DNA from: Isochrysis galbana
Taxonomy: Eukaryota; Haptophyta; Isochrysidales; Isochrysidaceae
Direction: 5' to 3'
Assembly (NCBI GenBank): GCA_018136815.1
Contig: CM030939.1
Span: 1,220,113-1,284,112 of the forward strand
DNA: 64,000 nt
Below the pieces are notes generated by a model that did not search any database, was not told the DNA's origin, and saw only the letters and a list, made by a program, of their open reading frames with translations. The position numbers and the translations under genes were made by a program. Below, piece after piece: positions 29,557-39,154 of this stretch (position 1 is the stretch's first letter; every line of letters begins with the position of its first letter).

Positions 29557-31047
29557 TTAGAAAAAACGCAGTGCACTGTCGCTGAAGGATGCACGTAGTG
29601 CACGTACATCTTGAATGTAGTCGAGGTTGTGGATCCTCCATGGGTCGTCCTCCAACTGTTGCGCAATGACCTGATAGTCGCGTGTAATATAATTTGGGTT
29701 GAAACCCTCAGCAAATGGCCGACGTTTGGCGTGCCGCAAGTGCGGCGGCACCTCGGGCACCACAGCGCAATGACCCGTGGTTTGTAAGTGATTGAGCAAA
29801 GCGCACAACCATTGCCAGACGAGTTCTGCTCGTAAAGTCCAGGAGTTGTTGATATAACCGAGGATGTGCACATAGTTGGGCACGTCGGAGATCATGACAC
29901 CGCGGTATGACATCTGCTGGCTCACCTTGATAGGCATGCCGTCTACAGAAATGTCTACCTTGCCTGTCATGCCAACGAGTTTCAAACCCAGAGCGGTGAC
30001 CACAACGTCACAGTCAACCTCGGTCCCATTGGCGAGCCGCACGCCAGAGCACGTGAAGGCACTGAGAGCAGACGTGACAATGGAGGCCTTGCCGTCGCGC
30101 AGCGCCTTGAAGAACTCGCCGTCGGCATCAGCAGATACGCGCTGCCGCCATGGGTCGTACGAGGGTGTGAGGTGCGGGCGCAGCTGCTCCGCCTTGTCAC
30201 CTAGCCTTGGCGCGGCAAGCCACCAGAAGATGCGCCGCGCGAAAGATGGGCACGCGATGCAAAAGGTGTAGAGGAACCAATCCAGCCATTTTTGACCCCA
30301 GCGAAGCAGCGCTTGAGCGAGCCGAACGCCCAGGCCAAACTTGACCCATGCCAGAGCATCAAACACAAGGCTCAGCACCGGGCTGAAGTAGCGCGGTAGC
30401 GCGATGACGTAAGAGGGTGAGCGTTGCACCATGACAACGTGCGTGCATGTCTTCGCGAGTGCAGGGACCATTGATATGGCGGTGGCGCCCGAGCCGACCA
30501 CAACGACACGCTTGTGTGCGAGGTTGACGTCCCTTGGCCAGAACTGAGGGTGCAACACAAGTCCACCTGCAGCCTCAAATGCGTCACGTCCCGGAAAGTG
30601 TGGCTCGTGCGCCTTGTCAAAGTCATAGTAGCCAGTGCACCCGATGATGAACCGGCAGCGAATGATGACAGTGCGCTCGCCGCCCACCTCAACGGTGAGC
30701 GTCCATCGGCGCTCGCTCGAGCTCCACGCCTGGGAGAGCACGCGATGGTTGTACCGGATCTTTCGCTCGAGCCCGTGCTCGGCTGCAACGCGCGCAATGT
30801 ACTGCCGAATTTGAGCTCCATCAGCCAGGTGGACATGCGGGTCGAACCTGGCGAAGGAGTAGGCGAGCGTGGCCATCGCCGAGTCGGAGCGCACCCCAGG
30901 ATAAGTAAACAAGTCCCACGTGCCGCCAAGCCGTGCCCGGGCCTCGATGAGGCAGAGAGAGAGGTGAGGGCAGCGTGAGGCGAGCTGGACGGCTGAGCCG
31001 ATGCCCGAGAGCCCTGCGCCGATGATGGCGACGTCCACGTCCTCCAT
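29557..31047 (-). CDS. Flavin-containing / Baeyer-Villiger-type monooxygenase
   Basis: A single-exon frame of 496 residues from the ATG at 31047 (MEDVDVAIIGAG). Longer upstream reading would only add a Pro/Ser leader. The FAD-binding motif G10-A-G12-L-S-G15 and GGTWDLFTYPGVRSD are at the N-terminus. The NADPH-binding motif G185-S-G-A-T-A190 is central. Between them lies F151-P-G153...H166-P-Q-F-W170-P171, which fits the Baeyer-Villiger monooxygenase fingerprint with a short insertion before the histidine. The size and the NYVHILGYINNSWTLRAEL block resemble the EthA-like branch. The enzyme would use NADPH and O2 to insert oxygen into a ketone or oxidise a heteroatom; the substrate is unknown. 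A GA microsatellite lies in the promoter. No membrane anchor is certain, though residues around 255-310 are hydrophobic. Confidence 0.88.
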   Translation of the reverse strand: MEDVDVAIIGAGLSGIGSAVQLASRCPHLSLCLIEARARLGGTWDLFTYPGVRSDSAMATLAYSFARFDPHVHLADGAQIRQYIARVAAEHGLERKIRYNHRVLSQAWSSSERRWTLTVEVGGERTVIIRCRFIIGCTGYYDFDKAHEPHFPGRDAFEAAGGLVLHPQFWPRDVNLAHKRVVVVGSGATAISMVPALAKTCTHVVMVQRSPSYVIALPRYFSPVLSLVFDALAWVKFGLGVRLAQALLRWGQKWLDWFLYTFCIACPSFARRIFWWLAAPRLGDKAEQLRPHLTPSYDPWRQRVSADADGEFFKALRDGKASIVTSALSAFTCSGVRLANGTEVDCDVVVTALGLKLVGMTGKVDISVDGMPIKVSQQMSYRGVMISDVPNYVHILGYINNSWTLRAELVWQWLCALLNHLQTTGHCAVVPEVPPHLRHAKRRPFAEGFNPNYITRDYQVIAQQLEDDPWRIHNLDYIQDVRALRASFSDSALRFF

Positions 31048-31170
31048 CGATCGGTGGAGGGCGCGGGAAGGGGAGTGACGCGGGGGCGGGAAACACGAGG
31101 GCGCTGCGCTGCGGCCGAGCGAGAGGGGAGGGAGGGAGAGGGGAGGGAGGCAGCAGTACAGGCCCGACAC

Positions 31171-31870
<700 letters not shown>

Positions 31871-31871
31871 T

Positions 31872-31985
31872 CGAATAAAATAATTAATGTTATATCCTAG
31901 CCAACCCCACTAGCTAATTGGACACAACTTTCCCGTCCTAGAATCCCGCCATGCCTGACGAGCCAGGTGTCCGAGTGCTACCGGG
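31872..31985. repeat. Dispersed repeat H, copy 1
   Basis: About 115 bp whose reverse complement recurs at 38975-39095, sharing ACACCTGGCTCGTCAGGCAT, GCGGGATTC, GTTGTGTCCAA, TAGCTAGTG and ATTAATTATTTTA. It precedes the repetitive MERA-type ORF. Confidence 0.75.
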
Positions 31986-32283
31986 GGGAGGGGGCACTGC
32001 CCCCTCCCCTCGATATTCGTCCTCCCCCCAGTGCACGCACCGACCCCGCGCACCCCAGCACCAGCACGTCCTCTCCTCGAGTCCACGCTGGGGGAAAACC
32101 CCTTTCGGGTAAAAACGCGGGGGGGGGGGGGGGGGCACTCGTAAACAAGAGCCCAGAAACGCTAATCTCTCCTCGCCTAAGCGAGTGGCCGCGGCGAGCC
32201 GCGGCCCTTCCCCTTCCCTCCGGGTTCTGGTGCCCCCGTCTTCTCTTACCCAAACGGCAAAAACTATTGTTATAGTTTTAGCG

Positions 32284-33412
32284 ATGGAGCGCGCGCCGAC
32301 CGCTTCCACCTCCCAGCCCCCCGCCGTCACGACGCCCCACCGGGGCCGCCCCAAGCCGCCGGAGCCGAAGCGCTCACAGGCCGCCCCCCTGACTGACAGC
32401 GATGTCGATATGATCCTTCCGCCCTCGCCGCCCCAACAGCCACACAAGCAGGGAACAGGCAGAGTCCTGTTCCCTGCAGACCAACAGGGCCAGCATCTGG
32501 CCCTCCCACCAGCCTCTGCGGCCGCTCCCCCACAACAAGGACTCCCCATGGTGGGTGGCAGCCCTGCTGCCACCCCCATTGAGGCAACTCCTACCGTCAG
32601 TGCACCCCTCGGGGGCGGGCACTTCACTCAACAAACAATCCTTGGAGCCTTTACGGCTTCCAACCCCTCAAACATCAATCCACAGAAGTCGTACGCCCAG
32701 GCGGCCGGCCCCAAAGGGAAGCAACCACAAGAAGCACAGAAGGCCCCTTCTCTGCCCCCCCAACATCCACCGCCGCCCTCGCGCAAGCGAGCGGACCCGC
32801 AGTCGGAACCCAAGCCAATCCAAACACACAACACACAATTCGCTTCACCCCCTCATGAGGAGGAGGAGGAACCGGATGACACTCCTTTCTTCATCCAGCT
32901 AGCCCAGCTAGCTGAAGACAAGAAGGAGATCAAAAGCGAGGATGTAGCAACCTACATGAAATTTCTTCTCTCAAAGCTTGAGGGGCTTGATGCCACCCCA
33001 GATGGGATGGATAAAGGACGCAAAGGTCCATGGATATTCTATGTCGATGAAGACGCGCACGACCAATTCAAGGCCGCATACGGCGATAAGCTTCAAGCAG
33101 CTCTCTCGGGAGTCCCACACGAGTTTGCGGTAACCTATGGCGCTCTAGCCGACTCGGCACCACGCAAGTCTAGCGCCGTCCGGTCCTCTTTGAAGGAGGT
33201 GGCGACCTACATCGTATTTCGCATTTTCGACCCCGTAAAGGCTTACAAGACGAGAACCCGACACCTTGCTAACGCATTGGAGCGCGAAGGGTTCCATGTA
33301 TTACGGGGCAACCAACAGCGTGCCAAAACCACGGTAGAAGGGATCACGAAAGTCGAATCGGGCAAGCGCCCGATTTGGCATTTCTACGTCTACACCGACA
33401 CCTCCGCCTTGG
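32284..33412 (+). mobile_element. Repetitive MERA-type ORF, copy 1 (3' truncated)
   Basis: From the ATG at 32284 (MERAPTASTSQPP) the frame encodes a Pro/Gln-rich N-terminal 190 residues with a basic patch (SRKRADPQSEPKP). A folded-looking C-terminal part follows (FFIQLAQLAEDKKEIKSEDV, KFLLSKLEGLDATPDGMDKG, GPWIFYVDEDAH, EVATYIVFRIFDPVKAY, WHFYVYTDT). The same protein is encoded at 46190-46974 (minus), and its first residues at 51850-51993 (minus). All three have AACTAT/ATAGTT inverted repeats just before the ATG. It resembles an ORF1/gag-type element protein in layout, but no RNA-binding motif is certain. It breaks off near 33412 against a broken ELM2 gene. Confidence 0.65.
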
Positions 33413-33941
33413 GACACCGCTTCCCTCGCAACTTCCACGTGCTCCCCTCCCTCTTCCCTCTTCCTCCTTCCTCCTCTCTTCCCTGCGGCTCTGGCCATGG
33501 CGCGCGCCTGCGGCCCTTCTTGAGGGGGCCCAGGTACTCGGGGATCTCCGCCTGGTAGTGGATCCCGACCTGGATGCCGGTGCGCGCGTTCGGGCCCAGG
33601 AGGATCCGATTGGCGTACATGGCGCTCTTGCGCTGCGTGCGCCTCTGCGAAAGCGGGACGAACTCCCTCGAGGCACTTGACGGAGACGGTGGAGACGGTG
33701 GAGAAGAGGGAGACGGCATACGGCGGCAGGGAGAGGGGCGTGCCCTCGCCGGCGCCCGGCGCCCCCTCGCCACCGCCTCGCCCGCGCCTCGCCCGCCCGC
33801 CGCCGGCCCTCCGCGCGACGAAGGCCCCCCGGGAGACTCAGCAGCGACTCCTCTCTGCTCCGTCTGCGCTTCCTGTTCTTCCCCCTCCGTCTGTCCTCCC
33901 TCCATCTGCTCCTCCGGCGCCAAGGACGCCCGCTCCGCCAT
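33413..33941 (-). pseudogene. ELM2-domain gene fragment
   Basis: From the ATG at 33941 (MAERASLAPEEQMEGG) the minus frame has an acidic, then Ser/Pro-rich N-terminus. It then reaches NRILLGPNARTGIQVGIHYQ followed by AEIPEYLGPL, the VG-x3-YQA-x-IP signature of ELM2 domains, which recruit histone deacetylases in corepressor proteins. Normal ELM2 proteins continue into a SANT domain. Here the frame passes a Lys/Arg/Glu-rich stretch and ends at 33390 inside the repetitive ORF, so the SANT part is missing or lies beyond an intron I cannot see. Without a continuation this is best treated as a truncated gene. Confidence 0.55.
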
Positions 33942-34835
33942 GGCCGCGCTGCCTGTGCGCGCAGGTGCCCGCGCCGCCGCACGCGCGCCACGCGCGCTTC
34001 CCGCCGCAAGCCCACCCCCTGGAGGCCCCACCGCACCCTTCCTCCGCCTGCCACTCGGCGCCGCGGTCCTCTTTCGACGGAACGCGACTGGAGGAGGCGA
34101 AGTGCTCCGCAAAATAAGACCACCATGGGGAAAAAAGCCACAAGCCACAAGGTTGGGCCCCCACACAGCGGCACTCGCATGCGCGCCGCCACTCAATAAT
34201 TCTATACAAAAGGTCGCGCGCACCCCATCCCCCAACGCTAGGCCCAAAGTAGTGTACATGGGCCGACCCCCGAAACCGAACAAAAAGGAACGAGGGGGGG
34301 TGCGGGAAGGGGAGTGAGGGTAGGGTGAAGGCGATGTCAGGTGTAGACTCCAGCAGCCAGCAGAAGGGGCAGCGGATAGCAACGTAGTAGTCATCTTCAA
34401 GAATATACATACATATTTTTTAGTGGTAGTGGGAGTGGTACTAACACTCAGATCTTTTATTATCATCCCACTTCTTGTGGGCCACAGGTACCCACAACTA
34501 CAACTCATTGCCCTGCTTTGGCTGGGCCCTCTTTCAACACTGGACCCCCTCTTCCAACAACAACCAACCCAAGCCGCACTAATCCCCTCACCCTCTGTTT
34601 CATACACCAAACATTTCAACTCAAGGCAAGAGGGAGGGTATGTCATGAGGTCCGGGTAAGACACCACACACCACCTCATTGAAGCAGTGTCACTACTGCA
34701 TAGACATGCCGCACACCACACACCGACTCTTGCGAGGCTGTGGATATCTTTGGCTCATTGAACCACACTAATAGCATTGAACCCCGCCCTTCCTCAACCC
34801 CAACCCGCAAGTGCCAAACCGCTTCCCGTGCTGCC
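33942..34835. other. Upstream region of the ELM2 fragment, no other gene
   Basis: Large overlapping frames on both strands but no domain. AT-richer from 34380. CACACCACACACC repeats lie near 34665-34725. Confidence 0.4.
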
Positions 34836-34839
34836 GCCC

Positions 34840-36355
34840 TCATGACAAGGCCTGGTCCTCGCTGATCACCCTCTTGGGTAGGCCTGGACGGAGTGTGATG
34901 TACGCACACAACCCGAAAAATGGCACATACTTCGCCAGCGCGCGCAGGGGCTCGGCCTGGCCGTCGGGTACGCCGCGGCGGCGCAGGTCATCATCCACAA
35001 GCCACCCTTGGAAAAGGGCAAAGAGTACAAGGTCTACCACAAACGAGGAGCCGAGCCGATCATGCGAGAGCAGCTCACCGAGCGAGGCCCAGCGGGTGCC
35101 CAGATCGCCAAACTCAGGCCGGGCTGCAACACCCCACGCCACAGCACCAGTGCCGACGCCCGCCAGTAGCGGGCCGAGCCAGCGCGCCTCCCCAAGGATG
35201 CGTTCAATTGGCGCCAGGTCCTCCCGGTAGACTACCTTGCCATCCTCGGGGGTGCGCAAGACCAAGTAGGGTAGCAGGATGGCATTGGTAAGAAATTGCA
35301 TGCCGGCAAGCGTGGGTACCATCGAGCCCGACGGCCGGCCCGGCCGACCGTCGGCAAGGAAGCCCGCAAATGCTGCGGCCCAAGCGAGCAGCAGGTTGAA
35401 GACTGCTTCCAAGCCCGGGTGCAACACCGGTGCAAACGGTAGGTTCAATAGGGGCGCAACAAGCCAAAAGTTGAGCGAGAGCCCGAGCACCTCGTTCCAC
35501 GTGGCGCTGTCAAGCTGCGTCGCGTCGGGGCCCGGAAGGATGCCGTTGGAAAAGAAGACGATGCTGACGTACGTGAGCCACGTGAGCGCCGGCACCATCC
35601 GCACAGGCTCGGCTATGATCTTAGAGGCGGCACCAAGAAGGAACAGCGATGCGGAGCCTGGTTTGAGCACTGCGGGCTCGGGCACGTCAAAGCCATACAT
35701 CAGACGCCCATCAGCACCGGTCTTGTAAATCGAGCAGCCGCGTGTGAATGGGAGCGGCTGACCGTTGTTCTCAACGTGCCATTGCACGCCGACTGAGTCG
35801 CCTCCATCGGCAATCTCGTCAATCACAAAGGTGAAGGATGGTGGCAGCGCGTCGGCCACGCGAACGAGGTGCGCACGGAGGGCGGCCTTGCCCACAAATG
35901 AATCTGGATACTGCGTGTCTTCGTACTCGCAAGACTGTGGAAGGCCAGGCACGCGGAGCGGGAGGTGGGGGGTGGAACCGGGACGGGGGCTTGCGCTGCA
36001 GGAAGAGCGGGTGGAGCGAGAGCGTGCTGAGAGAAAGAAAGGAACAGGCGCACCCGCACAGCTTAGATCGAGCGGGTGCTCTCCGACAGGTATCCGACCC
36101 CGCCCTTACTCTCCATGCCGCGCGCGTGGCCTAGCATTGCGCGCGAAAGGGCCTTACCTCTGCGAAGAGTTCACACGCTTCGTCCATCTGACGACGGTTC
36201 CATGCATCAAAGTAGCGGCAGACGGCGGCGGCGGCGGGTCCGTGCTGTGCAAGCCGCGGCGGAGCGCTGCGCGTGGACTCTAGCCGCGGCAGCGCGCGCG
36301 GCGGCGCCCAGAGCGCACAGAATAGAGGCGGCGAGAGAAAGAGAGCCGACGCCAT
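34840..36355 (-). CDS. SnoaL/NTF2-like domain plus multi-pass membrane protein
   Basis: Exons 36355-36158 and 35934-34840 join in frame through a 223-bp GT-AG intron, giving 430 residues. The N-terminus (MASALFLSPPLFCALW, then Ala/Pro/Arg) could target to the plastid. Residues about 45-165 form a SnoaL/NTF2-like fold: RYFDAWNRRQMDEACELFAE, CEYEDTQYPDSFVGKAAL, VQWHVENNGQPLPFTRGCSI, then DVPEPAVLKPG. This matches plant plastid proteins of the NTF2/DUF2358 type. The remaining 265 residues contain about seven hydrophobic segments (for example LTWLTYVSIVFFSNG, LNFWLVAPLLNLPF, LLLAWAAAFAGFLA, FLTNAILLPYLVL, FVVDLVLFALFQGWLV). A soluble domain joined to a membrane domain suggests a ligand-linked thylakoid or envelope role, which is inference. 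No catalytic residues are evident. Confidence 0.8.
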
Positions 36356-36454
36356 CGCTCCGCCCGATGATCTCAACAGGAAGTGGCGGGGTAACTTCCG
36401 CCGTCGCAACATTTAGACTGCGCGGTACATTTCTTCCTTATTCTAATGGGGTCA

Positions 36455-36620
36455 CTCACTAATGGGGTGCGAAGGGTAGGGCGGTCAAACAGGGGCTTTT
36501 AAACTATTAGTAAGGGTTGGGCTGCATTTTTTGACCGTGGCGCGAAGCCCAATAAAAAACCTCCCGGGGGGGCTACCTGACGCTACGAAAATCTTCGCCA
36601 AGAAATGGTGCGATTCGCCC
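36455..36620. repeat. Dispersed repeat F, copy 2 (partial)
   Basis: Shares GGGCGGTCAAACAGGG, CTATTAGTAAGGG-like, GAAGCCCA and ACGAAAATCTTCGCC with 19765-19905. It lies just upstream of the SnoaL-type gene and next to the polyprotein relic. Confidence 0.55.
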
Positions 36621-36655
36621 CCCCTCTCTCCCCCTCCGTCACGCGCGCTCACGCT

Positions 36656-36928
36656 CTACCCGTAAAGAATTGGCGGTCGCGCCCGCGGGCTGACCCAGAT
36701 GGTTGCGCGGTGGAAGGCAGGAATCGTCACCGCTTGCTCCGTGTAGAGAAGATATTCGGACGAGGTAGACGCCGGAGCTTTGGCCGCAAACTCGTCGGCT
36801 GACTCAAAGAGAGGTGTATAGAGTGGCTGTCTAGCATCAGCAGCAGCCTCACCCTCCGATCCGCCCGGGGTCTCTCGTGTTCCCGTCGACCTCTCCAGAA
36901 AGTCGACAGTCAGCGGCTGACCGGCCAA
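36656..36928 (-). pseudogene. Possible Ty3/gypsy polyprotein relic
   Basis: A minus frame of 90 residues ends YTEQAVTIPAFHRATIWV, which resembles the start of the spacer fold at 13305-13713 (ITIPSRSRGTFSV). No other polymerase motif is present. A tract at 37285-37320 (GGGGAGATGGCAAATTAAAC) is close to part of the solo LTRs, hinting at a diverged LTR downstream. Confidence 0.3.
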
Positions 36929-37629
36929 ATCACCGATAACTCAAACACGTCGCGAGAGACGGAGAGAGAGAGCGAGAGAGAGAGAGAGACTCCGCAGCGA
37001 CGGCCGGAGCGTGTCTCCGTTGTAACTTCCCACGTAGCGGAGAGTCCGAAGGGGAGCGTCATGTCGCGCGACCACGGCGATCACTTTGGATACGGATCGC
37101 AACGAGATGTCTTCACGACAGAGGAAATCTTGCCGTTGAGCGTGAACCTTCTAGACGCTTCTAACGAACAACCCTGAGTAGCAACCAAGGGGAAGAAACA
37201 CCAAAGGGGCCAAGGCTTGCATGTAACTTGCATCAAGGGGAAAGATTCCCTCACCTAGGAAGCGAACCTACACCGGTCTCCAAGGGGAGATGGCAAATTA
37301 AACCTCAAATCTCGAGCGGCTAGAGCAACCGACTCGCTCGCCAAAACCTTGACCGAGAAGAAAGAAGCAAGGACCTACAAGCCAAGGGTAGCAGACCTAG
37401 GGAATGTGAGAGGAAATTTCCGAACGCCAACGCCAAACGCCGAACGCGGGAAGGCAACGAAAGCCTAACCAGGCCAAGCAGAACCTACGAAGAACAGGCC
37501 TGGACAACAACGAAAGTCAGCAGGTCCCAAGAAAGAACCGGAACCCAACAAGAAACAACAAGCCTTGCAAGAAGCTAAACAAGCCTTCACAAGGTAACTC
37601 GAGAGCCTGAGACAAGCGCGCAGCGAGTG
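36929..37629. other. Possible diverged LTR remnant, no gene
   Basis: No open frame. Apart from the GGAGATGGCAAATTAAACCT match to the LTR family and a CTTGACCGAGAAG match nearby, nothing is recognised. Confidence 0.3.
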
Positions 37630-38345
37630 ACAGGCGACCTGGCTCCTTTGGGTCAAAAAAAAAAACTTCTGAAGATTCGGGGCTACACACCTACTATTTA
37701 CGGGACTTCCCTTCGCTACTACATCGCCCTTATCCTCCCTCCCTCCACCTCTTCCCCTGCCCCCCTTCTTTCCTTTTTCTTCGGTTTCCGGGGTCCGGCC
37801 TCGGTGCGCTACCTGAGGCCTGGTTCAGAGTGTGGGGTCCGGGCAGGCCTTTTGGATTTGCCGTTGTTGTCGTACGTGTCTGTCTGGTCTCGCTTTTGTG
37901 TGTTCGGGTTGTGGCTAGGTCCCATCGTCTCTAGCAGCAGCTTTGTTTGGTGTGACGGTGATTCGATCCCCTTTGTTCTCTTAATCCTTGGTCCCCTCGA
38001 CGGCGTGTGCGATCTTCAGCTTGGTTGCTAGTTCCACTAGCTCCGCGCTCGGCTTCAGTCCGCCTTTGTCGTTTTTATTGAAAACTGGTCTCAAGTCGTT
38101 GATATCTATCCTTTTCTTTGGCTGTCTCCCCAAGCCCGCCTGGGCGGTTCTCGCCGAGTCGGTTTCTTGTGCGTAGAGGAGTGCTTTGCTTAGCGTGGTG
38201 TATCTTTCTATTATTCTTATTAGTATTTTTCTTCCGAGAAGTTTATGCCGTCGTAATGTATCCTATAGAAGTCCGTGATTATGTATCTCCACGCTAGTAG
38301 GTATAGCACGTATATTGCTTTCGGGGCTGGCTCCTTTGGGTCAAG
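37630..38345 (-). pseudogene. Degraded retroelement coding remnant
   Basis: The minus strand near 38280-38340 reads AWRYIITDFYRIHY, close to AWRYILTDFYNIQY of LINE copy 1. Further on (38180-37990) it reads SARTAQAGLGRQPKKRIDIN and KLKIAHAVEG, a basic protein interrupted by stops. It is a diverged relative of the LINE family. Confidence 0.45.
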
Positions 38346-38974
38346 ATTACCCGAAAGGAGGAAACCTGGAATCTAGACCTGACAAATAGGCTAGAAGGAA
38401 CGAAACGAGAACTCGAATTCTAGATCGCTAGGGACGAACCCTACCAACCTAGATGTACCTGAGCTTCGCCGTGTGGCCGCACGACGAAGGACCTGGAAAT
38501 AAGAGCCTAGAAATCGCATCATCTAGGATGAATGCGACAGATCGCCGACGGGGGCGACAGACAGTTATGCACAGGAATAAGTAAGGAAGGAATCTTTCGA
38601 AAACCCTTTAGCGAGTTGATGAAGACGAAGACCGGAGTAAAACAGCGCCACGATATAATCCAACGGCCAACACCTGAGGGGGGGAATCAGGGTCACACAA
38701 GGGGGTGGTTCCTTGCACCGGCGATACCTGAACGCGCGACCTAGCCTAAAAACGCGAGGAGCACGCAAGGAGGTAAGCCAGGTGAGGGGCAAGCAGGCGA
38801 CAAGGGAGGCGACAAAGGAGGCGAGGGCAAAAAGGGCGAATGGGCGAACGTAGCATCCTGCGACGGTGACTAGTGACTAGCCTGCAAGGAGGGGACATAG
38901 AAACGCAAACAACTTCTAAAACAAAAAGGTCGATCGCCGGATGCGACATCAATATGTCACATATTTTTACCAAG
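38346..38974. other. No gene recognised
   Basis: Small frames only. AGGAGGCGA-type purine repeats lie at 38755-38840. Confidence 0.4.
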
Positions 38975-39095
38975 GCCTACCCCCGGTATCACTTGGACAC
39001 CTGGCTCGTCAGGCATGGCGGGATTCCGGGTCTGAAAGGTTGTGTCCAAATAGCTAGTGGGTGGGGTTGGCTAGAACACAAGATTAATTATTTTA
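38975..39095. repeat. Dispersed repeat H, copy 2 (inverted)
   Basis: Inverted partner of 31872-31985, with a few mismatches and one inserted GGTG. The two copies are 7 kb apart and bracket the MERA ORF, the ELM2 fragment and the SnoaL-type gene. Confidence 0.75.
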
Positions 39096-39154
39096 TTTAC
39101 GTAGGCATTCCCACATGATCATGATGAGCTTAGATGATCTAGCATTAGGTAATC

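Noticed and set aside
33390-34721. A 443-residue minus-strand protein including the whole ELM2 frame
   Set aside because: The part above 33941 has no conserved features and begins without a credible start; the ATG at 33941 is preferred.
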